The translations under genes and the position numbers were made by a program. The notes under the pieces are model-generated. The model saw only the letters and a list, made by a program, of their open reading frames with translations. It made no database searches and was not told the origin of the DNA. 64,000 bases of DNA from NCBI GenBank assembly GCA_038199035.1, contig JBBPZM010000009.1, positions 1-64,000 on the forward strand, written 5' to 3'. This DNA comes from DATAEY01 sp038199035. GTDB lineage: Bacteria > Actinomycetota > Thermoleophilia > Solirubrobacterales > Solirubrobacteraceae. Shown one piece after another: positions 23,835-31,008 of this stretch (position 1 is its first letter; the number at the start of each line of letters is the position of its first letter).

Positions 23835-24605
23835 ATGATCCCTCGTGCCCTCGCCGTCCTGGCGGTGCTCGCGCTCGCCGCTCAGGGTGCGCCGGCCATC
23901 GCCGCCCCCGCGCGGGGCTCCGCGTTCTGGCAGGCCCGACTGCGAGCGGCCCGCGCCTACGTGGCCCACCGCCGAGGGCTCGCCCACATCGCTGTGGTGG
24001 CCGGCGGCCGCCTCTACGGCTGGCATTCGGTGGAGAGCGTCCCGGCGGCGAGCACGATCAAGCCGTTCCTCATGGTGGCCTATCTCGACCGGATCGATGT
24101 CCGACGCCGCGCGCTGAGGTCGAGCGAGGGACGCGTGCTGCGCTCAATGATCGACCGCTCCGACAACGTCGCCGCGACACGTGTCTACGACTACCTCTCC
24201 CCGCGCTGGAAGCGGACGGCCGCCCGCAGCTTCGGCCTCTTCCATCTCACGCTTCCCCGCATCGACTGGGGAAGCGCCCGGACGACCGCGGCCGAGCAGG
24301 CGCGGTTCTTCTCGACGATCAGGCAGCGGACGGCGCCGCTGCACCGCGCGTTCACCACGAAGGCGCTGGCTTCGGTGGTCCCGTCGCAGCGGTGGGGCGC
24401 CGCTCAGGCCCGGCCTCCCGGCTGGCTCGTCCTTTGCAAGAACGGGTGGGGCTCGCCGCGCGGCGAGCTCGCCGCCAGCCTCGCGCTCTTCCAACGCGGG
24501 ACACAGACCGTGACGATCGCCGTCTACATGACCGGCAGCCCATCGCTCCCGTACGGCGAGGCGACAATCCGCGGCGCGGCGCGCGAGATCATGCGCGGCG
24601 TCTGA
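23835..24605 (+). CDS. Exported class A beta-lactamase-like serine hydrolase
   Basis: 256 residues with a signal peptide (cut near AIAAPA, about 24). The penicillin-recognising motifs are in the right order: S73-T-I-K76 (SxxK), S109-D-N111 (SDN) and K202-N-G204 (KTG equivalent, Thr replaced by Asn). The Glu166 omega-loop motif of true beta-lactamases is not obvious. Many actinobacteria carry such proteins as wall-modifying hydrolases; beta-lactamase activity cannot be assumed. Followed by tRNA-Gly. Confidence 0.7.
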   Translation: MIPRALAVLAVLALAAQGAPAIAAPARGSAFWQARLRAARAYVAHRRGLAHIAVVAGGRLYGWHSVESVPAASTIKPFLMVAYLDRIDVRRRALRSSEGRVLRSMIDRSDNVAATRVYDYLSPRWKRTAARSFGLFHLTLPRIDWGSARTTAAEQARFFSTIRQRTAPLHRAFTTKALASVVPSQRWGAAQARPPGWLVLCKNGWGSPRGELAASLALFQRGTQTVTIAVYMTGSPSLPYGEATIRGAAREIMRGV

Positions 24606-24677
24606 AGGTCACCGCGACCGCCGTCCCGCGGCGAGGCCGCCTGCCGGCGCCCCGACGGCTCTAGACTGGCCGGCGAC

Positions 24678-24750
24678 GCGGACGTAGCTCAGTTGGTAGA
24701 GCGTCGGCTTCCCAAGCCGAAGGTCGCGGGTTCGACCCCCGTCGTCCGCT
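24678..24750 (+). tRNA. tRNA-Gly (anticodon CCC)
   Basis: Full cloverleaf of 73 nt without encoded CCA: acceptor stem GCGGACG / CGTCCGC with discriminator T24750, D-arm GCTC/GAGC, anticodon stem TCGGC/GCCGA with loop TTCCCAA (anticodon CCC), variable loop AGGTC, T-arm GCGGG / CCCGT with loop TTCGACC. Its 3' half is the left attachment site of the integrated element. Confidence 0.95.
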
Positions 24751-24751
24751 T
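24709..24751. other. attL: 3' half of tRNA-Gly
   Basis: This 43-bp stretch (anticodon loop to just past the acceptor stem) is repeated at 32659-32701 with two mismatches (24736-24737 CC versus GA at 32686-32687). The first 27 bp are identical. This is the usual way tyrosine-integrase elements restore the tRNA they insert in. Confidence 0.88.
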
Positions 24752-24760
24752 CAAGAAAGC

Positions 24761-24779
24761 CCCGCTCAGGCGGGATTTT
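24761..24779 (+). terminator. Rho-independent terminator of tRNA-Gly
   Basis: CCCGC (24761-24765), loop TCAG, GCGGG (24770-24774), then ATTTT. It follows the tRNA by 10 bases and lies inside the element, so the element supplies a terminator to the tRNA it rebuilds. Confidence 0.7.
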
Positions 24780-24808
24780 CGCGTCTCGGGCTAGGAAGCA
24801 GCGGACCC

Positions 24809-24834
24809 GCCAGACCCCCGCCAGACCCCCGGAG
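24809..24834. repeat. Left-end tandem GCCAGACCCCC repeats (candidate integrase arm sites)
   Basis: Two perfect, adjacent 11-bp copies (24809-24819, 24820-24830) followed by GGAG, 58 bp inside attL. The same motif occurs in tandem inside the right end at 32553. Paired arm-type repeats are expected for lambda-type integrases; binding is inferred. The rest of 24780-24971 has no gene that I can support. Confidence 0.6.
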
Positions 24835-24992
24835 CCGGCGCTGCGCCTTGACCGTCCGAGCGGTGCCCTACAGTTACCGGAAGTCGCTCCCGGTCAGTTG
24901 ATCGCGTCGCGGCCTAGTGAAGGGACCACCGACCGCCGGGCCAAAGGGCCTCCGGTGTTCCCCATCACTAAGGCGCGACGATCCAAGATCAA

Positions 24993-25175
24993 CTGACAGC
25001 TTCGAGCGAGCGACTGGTCACGGTCCTCCAAGTCGCCGCCTTGCTCGGCGTGTCGCGGCAGACCGTCTACCGTCTCGCCGACGCCGGGGAGCTTCGCCGG
25101 GTCCGGATCCTCGGCTCGACGAGGTTCCGCATCGCGGACGTCGAGGCGCTGATCGAGCGGGGGAGCGAGGAGTGA
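24993..25175 (+). CDS. Helix-turn-helix excisionase-like protein with no standard start codon
   Basis: Frame open from 24972 to the TGA at 25173. It encodes a clear MerR/Xis-type helix-turn-helix: VLQVAALLGVSRQTVYRLAD, then GELRRVRILGSTRFR and IADVEALIERG, about 60 residues. No ATG, GTG or TTG occurs before the domain; CTG at 24993 or 25014 are the only near-starts. The stop overlaps the next GTG by 4 bases (25172-25175), the pattern used throughout this operon, which argues that the frame is translated. Probable recombination directionality factor or repressor. Confidence 0.55.
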   Translation: MTASSERLVTVLQVAALLGVSRQTVYRLADAGELRRVRILGSTRFRIADVEALIERGSEE

Positions 25176-25531
25176 ACGCGACCGACCGCTTCCTAGAGGC
25201 GCTGCGGACGCGGCTGCCGGACGCCTACCGGAGTGACGGGATCGGCCGCTGGCGGGCGTTCTGCCCGGCCTGCAAGAGCTTCCTGTACGAGCGTCGGTCG
25301 CTCGTCGTCTCCGAGCATGGTCGAGGGGTCCGCCTTCGCTGCGAGCACGGCTGCGCCGAGGAGGCGATCCTCGAAGCCCTCGCGGCCGAGGAGACGCCCC
25401 CGCCCCTCCTCGACGCTCACCCGGGCCTCGTGGGCGCGCTGATCGACGAGGTTCACCGGCTGCGCCGGCTCCTAGCGGACGAGATCGAGGAGAACTGCCG
25501 GCTTGGGCGGCTTGTAGAGGCGGCGGCGTGA
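25172..25531 (+). CDS. Small zinc-finger protein, element-encoded
   Basis: 119 residues. Four cysteines in the order CPAC (about 30-33) and C-x-x-G-C (about 56-60, with a His between: CEHGC) form a likely zinc ribbon like those at the N terminus of phage primases. A Leu/Arg-rich helix (about 89-115) ends the protein. No catalytic motif. It lies directly before the P-loop ATPase with a GTGA overlap; a role in replication with that protein is an inference. Confidence 0.55.
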   Translation: MNATDRFLEALRTRLPDAYRSDGIGRWRAFCPACKSFLYERRSLVVSEHGRGVRLRCEHGCAEEAILEALAAEETPPPLLDAHPGLVGALIDEVHRLRRLLADEIEENCRLGRLVEAAA

Positions 25532-26832
25532 CTCTCGCCGAGGTCCAGCGACCGGCTTCGGACGTCGCGCGCCTCATAGAGGCGATGCGCGACTTCCTTC
25601 ACCTTCCCTCCGCCGATCACGTCCTTTTTGCCCTCGCGATCGCCGTGAGTAGCAGGCTCGACGGCGACCCGGTATGGGGCCTCGTCGTCGGCGCTCCGTC
25701 TTCCGGGAAGACCGAGGCGCTCCGGACGCTGGACGACGTAGCCGACGAGCATCTAGGGGAGTTGACCGCGCCGGGTCTTCTCTCGTGGACGCCCGGGAAG
25801 CGCGCTAGGGAGACGGGCCTCCTCGCTCGCTGCGGCTCGCGCCCCTTCGCGACGATCGGCGACCTCTCGACGATGCTGGCCGGCAGCGATCGAGGCCAGC
25901 GCGAGATGCTCTACGCGCTCCTCCGCCGCGCGGCGGACGGGGAAGTCGTCCGGGAGCTTGGCAGCGCCCCGGAGCCGCTGCGCTGGCGCGGGCGGCTGAC
26001 GCTTCTCGCGGCCGTCACCCCGGCGATCGACCGCTTCTCCTCTCATACCGATGCGCTCGGGCCGCGATGGCTCTACTTCCGGCTCCCGGAGAGCGACACG
26101 GCCACCCGCCGATCTTCGAGTCGCGCCGCTCGCGATAACGCCCCACAACTCGCTGAGCATCGCCTTCGAGCGCGGATGCTCGCGAAGCAGGTCGTCGCCT
26201 CGGCGGTTCCCCGGGCGCACGAGGCCCGGGTCCCGGAGGCGATGGCCGAGGCCCTCGACGACGCCGCTCTCGTCGCCGGCCTCGGTCGGGGAGTGGTCGA
26301 GCGCGACGGCTACGGCCGCCGGGAGATCGTTTCGCTGCCCGTGGTCGAGGAGCCGACCCGGCTCGCCGGCCACTTGGCGCTCCTCGCTCGAAGCCTCCTC
26401 GGCCTTGGCCTCCCGGTCGAGGAGGTCGTCCGCCTCGCGCGCACGTCGGCCCTCGACTCGATCCCGCAGGCCCGCAGGAAGGCGCTCGTCGCTCTCTCTA
26501 GCGGTGAGGAACTCACCGCCGCCGAGATCGCGCGGAGGGCCGGCGGGGATCGGAAGGTGATCCGCTTCGCCCTGGAAGAACTCGCGGCGCTTGGCGTGGC
26601 TCGTCACCGCGGGGACGACCAGGACGACGAGGAAGTGACGCGGACGCCGAAGCCGTGGCGACTCGACGGTCCGGACGCCTCTCTCGTCGCTGACGTTGTT
26701 CGCCGCGACGTAGGTGGTACGAAAAGGGGGAACCCCACCCCCAACCCCCCCAAGAGAGAGGACCACACACTTCGTCGCACTAGTGAGGGGACAGTCAACG
26801 GTTCGTCCCACTCCGCGAGGACGGCCGAGTGA
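25528..26832 (+). CDS. P-loop ATPase with C-terminal winged-helix, element-encoded
   Basis: 434 residues. Walker A GAPSSGKT at 55-62; an acidic Walker B-like segment (ATIGDLSTML, about 111-120) follows. The body looks like a RecA/AAA-type helicase-loader or DUF3987-like protein found next to primases in actinobacterial phages. Residues about 330-365 (LSSGEELTAAEIARRAGGDRKVI) form a winged-helix segment. The C-terminal tail is polar and Pro/Asn-rich over a run of As and Gs (26720-26760). Overlaps both neighbours by 4 bases. Probably acts in element replication. Confidence 0.6.
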   Translation: MTLAEVQRPASDVARLIEAMRDFLHLPSADHVLFALAIAVSSRLDGDPVWGLVVGAPSSGKTEALRTLDDVADEHLGELTAPGLLSWTPGKRARETGLLARCGSRPFATIGDLSTMLAGSDRGQREMLYALLRRAADGEVVRELGSAPEPLRWRGRLTLLAAVTPAIDRFSSHTDALGPRWLYFRLPESDTATRRSSSRAARDNAPQLAEHRLRARMLAKQVVASAVPRAHEARVPEAMAEALDDAALVAGLGRGVVERDGYGRREIVSLPVVEEPTRLAGHLALLARSLLGLGLPVEEVVRLARTSALDSIPQARRKALVALSSGEELTAAEIARRAGGDRKVIRFALEELAALGVARHRGDDQDDEEVTRTPKPWRLDGPDASLVADVVRRDVGGTKRGNPTPNPPKREDHTLRRTSEGTVNGSSHSARTAE

Positions 26833-27014
26833 AGCTCCTCAGCGCCCCCGAACTCGCCGAGCGTCTCGGGGTCCCTCCGTCGTGGCCGCTCGAAGCCGCC
26901 CGCGCCCGCAGGATCCCGTTCGTGAAGCTCGGCAAATACGTGCGCTTCGACCCCGAGGCCGTTGAGGCGTGGCTGCAAGAGCAGGAAGTGAAGCCGCGGG
27001 AGCGCACCCAATGA
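26829..27014 (+). CDS. Second small helix-turn-helix (AlpA/Xis-like) protein
   Basis: 61 residues: LLSAPELAERLGVPPSWPLE, then RIPFVKLGKYVRFDPEAVEAWL. This is the HTH_17/excisionase pattern (helix, helix, beta wing with a KYVRF core). The start is a GTG overlapping the ATPase stop. With the protein at 24993 the element encodes two proteins of this class; one may be the excisionase, the other an activator like AlpA. Confidence 0.7.
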   Translation: MKLLSAPELAERLGVPPSWPLEAARARRIPFVKLGKYVRFDPEAVEAWLQEQEVKPRERTQ

Positions 27015-27394
27015 TCGGCGTTCGCGATCACGTCGTCCGCCTCCTCGACGAGGACGCCCACCGCCGCATCGAAGCGGCCCTCGTCCTCTACGCCGACGAC
27101 CACGGGACCCCGCCCGTCGACGAGTGGCGGGAGGACGCGGAGGCCGCCGGCTACCTCGACGCCCCACTCGCCGCGCTTCACCTAGCGCGCGATCTAGCTG
27201 AGCTTCCCTACAACGACGAGCGATGGGAGATCCTGAGCAACCTCACGCCGATAGACGGCGAGCGCGACTTCCCCTCGCCGGACGGCTGGCGGCTCGTCCA
27301 GACCGCCGGCCAAGGGGAGGACGTCGACGACTTCCTCGACGCGCTGATCGAGGCGGAGACGAGCGCCCTGATCGACGCGGGACGGCCAGCGTGA
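27011..27394 (+). CDS. Hypothetical acidic protein, element-encoded
   Basis: 127 residues, rich in Asp, Glu and Ala; all-helical appearance, no cysteines, no membrane segment. I do not recognise a family. ATG overlaps the previous stop (ATGA, 27011-27014) and its own stop overlaps the next GTG. An acidic small protein between replication genes could be a DNA mimic or an accessory factor, but nothing in the sequence proves that. Confidence 0.5.
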   Translation: MIGVRDHVVRLLDEDAHRRIEAALVLYADDHGTPPVDEWREDAEAAGYLDAPLAALHLARDLAELPYNDERWEILSNLTPIDGERDFPSPDGWRLVQTAGQGEDVDDFLDALIEAETSALIDAGRPA

Positions 27395-28179
27395 CCCCGG
27401 TTTCCACGGCAGGCCGTGAGAACGGCCGGCGTCGTCCTCGTGGATACGCGACGTGGCGGCCCCAGGCCGCGACTCGCGCCCTCCTCGCCGACGTCGAGGA
27501 CGTCCTCGACCGCTACCACGAGCACCTACCGCTGACCGTCCGCCAGGTCTTCTACGCGCTCGTGGGAGCCGGGCGCATCGACAAGACCGAACGCGCCTAC
27601 GGGCGGCTGGTCGAGCACCTTGGCCGCGCCCGCCGGGCCGGGCTGATCGGCTTCGACGCGATCCGCGACGGCGGCGTCGACATGGCCGCCGTCGAGTGCT
27701 TCGACGGCCCCGACCACTTCCACGAGCAGACCGCCCGGCGGATCCGCGCCTACCGCCGCGACCGCCAGGCCGGGCAGGACCGCCGCGTCGAAGTGTGGTG
27801 CGAGGCCGCCGGGATGATCCGCCAGCTAGGCCAGGTCGCCGGCCGCTACACGGTGCCCGTCTACTCGGCCGGCGGGTTCGTGTCCCTCAGCGCAACCCGG
27901 CGGATCGCCGACCGCGCGCTCGGCCGCGACGTGCCCACGGTCCTGCTGCACGTCGGGGACCTCGACCCGTCCGGTGAGTCGATCTTCGCGGCGATGGCGC
28001 AGGACGCCGCGGCGTTCGTGGACGCCGATCGCGTCGCCGACTCTCAGGCGATCACGCCGCCCTCGCCGAGCATGGCCGGCGGCCTCGGGATCGGATGCCG
28101 GATCCGAAGGTTCGCCGGTTCAAGCCCGATGGCTGCGGGCTTCGCGGCCTCCGTACCCCTCGACAGACCCCTCCGATGA
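27391..28179 (+). CDS. Toprim-domain protein resembling Spo11/Topo VI subunit A
   Basis: 262 residues. Two features point to a Topo VI A/Spo11-like fold: an N-terminal winged-helix segment LPLTVRQVFYALVGAGRI (46-63), which has the R-x-x-[FY]-Y spacing of the 5Y-CAP domain, and a Toprim motif HVGDLDPSGESIF (187-199) with the metal-binding D-x-D (D190, D192). The last ~40 residues are Ser/Gly/Pro-rich and look atypical, so the C terminus may be shortened. GTG start overlaps the previous stop; the C terminus overlaps the next ATG. No B subunit is encoded nearby. Confidence 0.55.
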   Translation: MTPVSTAGRENGRRRPRGYATWRPQAATRALLADVEDVLDRYHEHLPLTVRQVFYALVGAGRIDKTERAYGRLVEHLGRARRAGLIGFDAIRDGGVDMAAVECFDGPDHFHEQTARRIRAYRRDRQAGQDRRVEVWCEAAGMIRQLGQVAGRYTVPVYSAGGFVSLSATRRIADRALGRDVPTVLLHVGDLDPSGESIFAAMAQDAAAFVDADRVADSQAITPPSPSMAGGLGIGCRIRRFAGSSPMAAGFAASVPLDRPLR

Positions 28180-28601
28180 ACGAGCGCGGCCATCCGCAGA
28201 CCCTCGAAGCTCGGCACCCGGGGAACGCGAACGCCCTCCGCCACGGGGCCTACTCGGGCCGGCGGTCCCTGCCGCCCGAGGCGGTCGAGATCGCCGACTC
28301 CCTCATGCAGGCCCCGCACGTCGTGGATCTCGACCGCTACGGGGCGGAGGAGATCGCTGCGCTCGTCGTCCAGATCGACCGGATCGACGCTGCGCTCGCG
28401 GACGGGCGGGTTGAGCGCAACGACCGGCCTCGGGCGCTGATCGACCTGCGCGCGCGGCTCTCCGGTCGGCTCGAACGGTGGCTTGCGGCTTACGGCCTCA
28501 CGCCGGCCAGTCGGGCGGAGTGGGCGGCCCGGCTTGCGAGCGGGGGCCTAGCGGGCGAGATCGCTCGCCGGCAGAGGATCGCGCGGGGCGAGACGCCGTG
28601 A
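28176..28601 (+). CDS. Phage terminase small-subunit-like protein
   Basis: 141 residues. The N-terminal GNANALRHGAYSGRRSLPPEA and the C-terminal LTPASRAEWAARLASGG resemble small-terminase or terminase-associated proteins of actinobacteriophages (typical N-A-L-[KR]-H-G-x-Y-S and LGLTPASRA). The middle is helical. An upstream in-frame ATG at 28095 would overlap the previous gene by 85 bases; the ATGA overlap at 28176 fits the operon pattern and is preferred. No large terminase follows, which is unusual. Confidence 0.5.
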   Translation: MNERGHPQTLEARHPGNANALRHGAYSGRRSLPPEAVEIADSLMQAPHVVDLDRYGAEEIAALVVQIDRIDAALADGRVERNDRPRALIDLRARLSGRLERWLAAYGLTPASRAEWAARLASGGLAGEIARRQRIARGETP

Positions 28602-29140
28602 GCGACGATCTCCGAGCCGCTCTGGCAGCGATCGCCTACGGGACGGACGCGACCCCCGGCGACCGTCTCCGCGCGCTAGAACGCCTAGGGGAGCTTGCCC
28701 CGGTCCACCCGGAGGACGAGGGGAGGCTCGCGATCCGCCGGCACGTCGAGGCGCTCAGCGACGACGCGCTCGACCAGGAACTCGACGCTTTCTTCGGTCC
28801 GGAGGTCGTCGAGGAGGCCCTCCGGGGGGAGGATGGGAACTTCCCCCGGCTGGCCGAGGCGATCCGTAGTGCGATCGGACGAGAGGCGGCTCGGCTGGCC
28901 GACGCGGAGCGGATCGACCGGGAGATCGAGGAGCGCGCGGAGGCGAGGGCGCGCGAGTTGTACGAGGCCCGCGCGTTCCGCGCCGTCGAGACGCCCGAGG
29001 AGGCGCAGGGGGACGACGGGGCAGGGGAGCCGGCGGAGGGCGCGAGCGGGCGGGAGGATCGTCCTCGTCGCCTTCCGGGCGGCTGGAACCTCGACCGCGG
29101 CTGGCCCGAGGATCGGCCTTCGCCCTTCCGGCGGCCCTAG
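28598..29140 (+). CDS. Hypothetical charged helical protein, element-encoded
   Basis: 180 residues, very rich in Glu, Arg and Ala. Residues about 95-130 (ARLADAERIDREIEERAEAR) look like a coiled coil; the C-terminal 45 residues are Gly/Pro/Asp-rich and probably disordered. No family recognised. It closes the coupled gene chain (GTGA at 28598) and is followed by a 99-base gap before the integrase. A scaffold or packaging helper would fit its shape; this is speculation. Confidence 0.45.
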   Translation: MSDDLRAALAAIAYGTDATPGDRLRALERLGELAPVHPEDEGRLAIRRHVEALSDDALDQELDAFFGPEVVEEALRGEDGNFPRLAEAIRSAIGREAARLADAERIDREIEERAEARARELYEARAFRAVETPEEAQGDDGAGEPAEGASGREDRPRRLPGGWNLDRGWPEDRPSPFRRP

Positions 29141-29239
29141 CGCGATGCCTCGCGTAGGAGTACGATCGCTCGGTTTCTATAAAAGCGCCCCCGCGACGCG
29201 GCAAACGTCCGGGGGCCGGCACCAGGAAAAGAGGTCCTG

Positions 29240-30490
29240 ATGCAACCTCACCCTAACGTCCGCGTGACGGGCAGCCTGCGGCTCCGAGAGGTCCGTGGCG
29301 AGCGCAACTACTACGCCCGGGTGAAGGTCGTCGCCGCCGATGGCGAGGTCTTGAAGGACACGCTCAAGCTGATCGGTCCGGTTCACGAGGGGCCGGGGAA
29401 GCCGCGTGGTGGGCGGTTTGACCAGGCGGCCGCGATCGAGGCGATGGCGGTCTTGAAGCCGAGGGTCGTCGAGGAGACGCTCGCGGAGCGGGCTGATCGT
29501 CCTTCCGGAGTGACGTTCCGCCGGGCGACGGAGGATTTCCTCGTGACGGTCCGCCGGGATCGGGGGGCGAAGCGATCGACGCTGGACGATTACCGCTCGG
29601 CGATCGCTCGCCACTTCCTGCCGACGTTCGGCGACGAGCCGCTGGACGGGATCACGCCGGAGGCGGTCGAGGCGTGGCATCGGGGGATCCGGGCTGGCGA
29701 GCGCCGGCTCTCCGATGGCCGGTTGAGGCCGTTGTCGAATCGGACGAAGAACAAGCTCGCGACGATCCTTCATGGGATCTTCGCGTTCGCTCGCGACGAG
29801 TACGGGACGCCGGAGGTCAATCCGGCGAAGGAGCTAAAGCGGCTGCGCGAGAAGCGGCCGGACGCGATCGACGCGCTCTCGGCGGAGGAGGTCTTCGCTC
29901 TGGCTCGGGCGGCGGAGTGCGAGCGGGACGCCGCGATCTTCGTCACGGCGGCTCTCTCGGGGCTTCGGAGGGGCGAGGTTCTCGCCCTTCGCTGGCGCGA
30001 CGTGAACTTCTCGAAGTCGGCGCTCCGGGTGCGGGCGAGTTACAGCCACGGGGAGGAGGACAGCACGAAGTCGGGGCGGGATCGGACGGTGCCGCTGGCT
30101 CGCGAGATCGCCCGGGCGCTGGACGCGCTCTCTCGGCGCGAGCGGTTCACCGATCACGACGACCTCGTGTTCCCGCGGGCCGATGGGGCCTATCTCGACC
30201 CGGATGGCGTGAGCGACCGTTGCGCGGAGGCTCAGGACCGGGCGGGGATCCGTCGCCGCCGCGACGGGAGCCGGTTCCGCTTCCATGATCTGCGCCATAC
30301 GTTCGGGACCCGGGTGATCGAGCGGGCGTCGCCGTTGCAGGTCCAGAAGTGGCTCGGCCACGCCGATTTCAAGACCACGGAACGCTATCTGCACCATCGC
30401 GACCAGGAGGACGACGCGAAGCTGATCGACGAGGCGTTCGCGATGGACGCTCCGAGCGAGGTCGTCGAGCTTTCGAGCGCGGCGGCGTGA
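29240..30490 (+). CDS. int: Tyrosine site-specific recombinase (integrase)
   Basis: 416 residues. N-terminal arm-binding-like part (1-80), SAM-like core-binding domain (about 90-180, FRRATEDFLVTVRRDRG), and catalytic domain with R243 in SGLRRGEVLALRW, H349-x-x-R352 in HDLRHTF, H374 in WLGHADF and nucleophile Y383 in TERYLHH. Start at 29240 has an AAGAGGT site just upstream, and a TATAAA-like sequence lies at about 29178-29183. It would insert the element into tRNA-Gly; unusually it sits mid-element and not next to an att site. Confidence 0.95.
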   Translation: MQPHPNVRVTGSLRLREVRGERNYYARVKVVAADGEVLKDTLKLIGPVHEGPGKPRGGRFDQAAAIEAMAVLKPRVVEETLAERADRPSGVTFRRATEDFLVTVRRDRGAKRSTLDDYRSAIARHFLPTFGDEPLDGITPEAVEAWHRGIRAGERRLSDGRLRPLSNRTKNKLATILHGIFAFARDEYGTPEVNPAKELKRLREKRPDAIDALSAEEVFALARAAECERDAAIFVTAALSGLRRGEVLALRWRDVNFSKSALRVRASYSHGEEDSTKSGRDRTVPLAREIARALDALSRRERFTDHDDLVFPRADGAYLDPDGVSDRCAEAQDRAGIRRRRDGSRFRFHDLRHTFGTRVIERASPLQVQKWLGHADFKTTERYLHHRDQEDDAKLIDEAFAMDAPSEVVELSSAAA

Positions 30491-30777
30491 GGATCGAGGC
30501 GGCCGGAACGATCGACGGGGAGCCGGTCCGGGCGGTGTGGCTGGACGGCGAGCTAACGGTGACGCACCCCATCCTCCGCGTCGCGGTCGACCTCGCGATC
30601 GAGCGCGGCGACCGCTACGGCTACACCCCAACCGGCCCGTTCTACACCGCTGGCCTCGACGATCCCGTTCAGGTGGTCGTCACCCTCCAAGCGGCCCTGG
30701 GCGGCGCGGCCGAGGTCACGGTCGACGATCCGAGCGTCCTCCCGGACCTCGATGCTACGCCGGAGGATGCGCGGTGA
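30487..30777 (+). CDS. Hypothetical protein coupled to the integrase
   Basis: 96 residues, mixed alpha/beta, with no recognised family. GTG overlaps the integrase stop (GTGA, 30487-30490), so it is co-translated with it. It contains a hydrophilic GDRYGYTPTGPFY stretch (about 39-51) and an acidic C terminus. No signal peptide. Its association with the integrase suggests a factor in recombination or control, by context only. Confidence 0.5.
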   Translation: MRIEAAGTIDGEPVRAVWLDGELTVTHPILRVAVDLAIERGDRYGYTPTGPFYTAGLDDPVQVVVTLQAALGGAAEVTVDDPSVLPDLDATPEDAR

Positions 30778-30887
30778 GCCGCCGATCCTGCCGCCGCGGT
30801 CATTCCGTCCGGAGGGCGGCTAACATTTCGTTAGTTCGACGAAGCTCGCTTCGCGGATCCGGGGACGCCGCTCGACGGCCGAACTGA
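30774..30887 (+). CDS. Possible 37-residue Arg-rich peptide
   Basis: GTG at 30774 overlaps the preceding stop by 4 bases as in the rest of the operon. The product (SRRSCRRGHSVRRAANISLV then RRSSLRGSGDAARRPN) has no family likeness. It crosses an inverted repeat CTAAC-N5-GTTAG (30820-30834) and a hairpin CGAAG-CTCG-CTTCG (30840-30853), which makes coding doubtful. Confidence 0.2.
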   Translation: MSRRSCRRGHSVRRAANISLVRRSSLRGSGDAARRPN

Positions 30888-30946
30888 GGAAGCGAGGTCA
30901 GGCGAGGCGGAACTTCCCTCGGGAGGGGACGCGGCCGGGTCGGCTC

Positions 30947-30985
30947 GGACGACAAGAGGAGCGCCCCTACGCGGGCGCGCGTCGT
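30947..30985 (+). promoter_or_regulatory. Leader hairpin ahead of the capsid gene
   Basis: Nested stems: GACGAC (30947-30952) with GTCGTC (30980-30985), and inside it GCGCCC (30960-30965) with GGGCGC (30972-30977). The capsid ribosome-binding site GGAGAAGG starts at 30995, ten bases later. This could control capsid translation or end upstream transcription. Confidence 0.35.
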
Positions 30986-31008
30986 CTACCGAAACGGAGA
31001 AGGCCAGG

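Noticed and set aside
23835..24605. True class A beta-lactamase
   Set aside because: SxxK and SDN are present but no clear omega-loop Glu and the third motif is KNG; only a beta-lactamase-like call is justified.
24606..24677. Another tRNA or small RNA before tRNA-Gly
   Set aside because: No cloverleaf or strong structure beyond generic GC stems.
28030..28179. Frameshift in the Toprim gene with continuation in the 28095 frame
   Set aside because: Third-position GC stays high in the original frame to its stop and the ATGA overlap fits the operon; kept as one intact gene with an atypical end.
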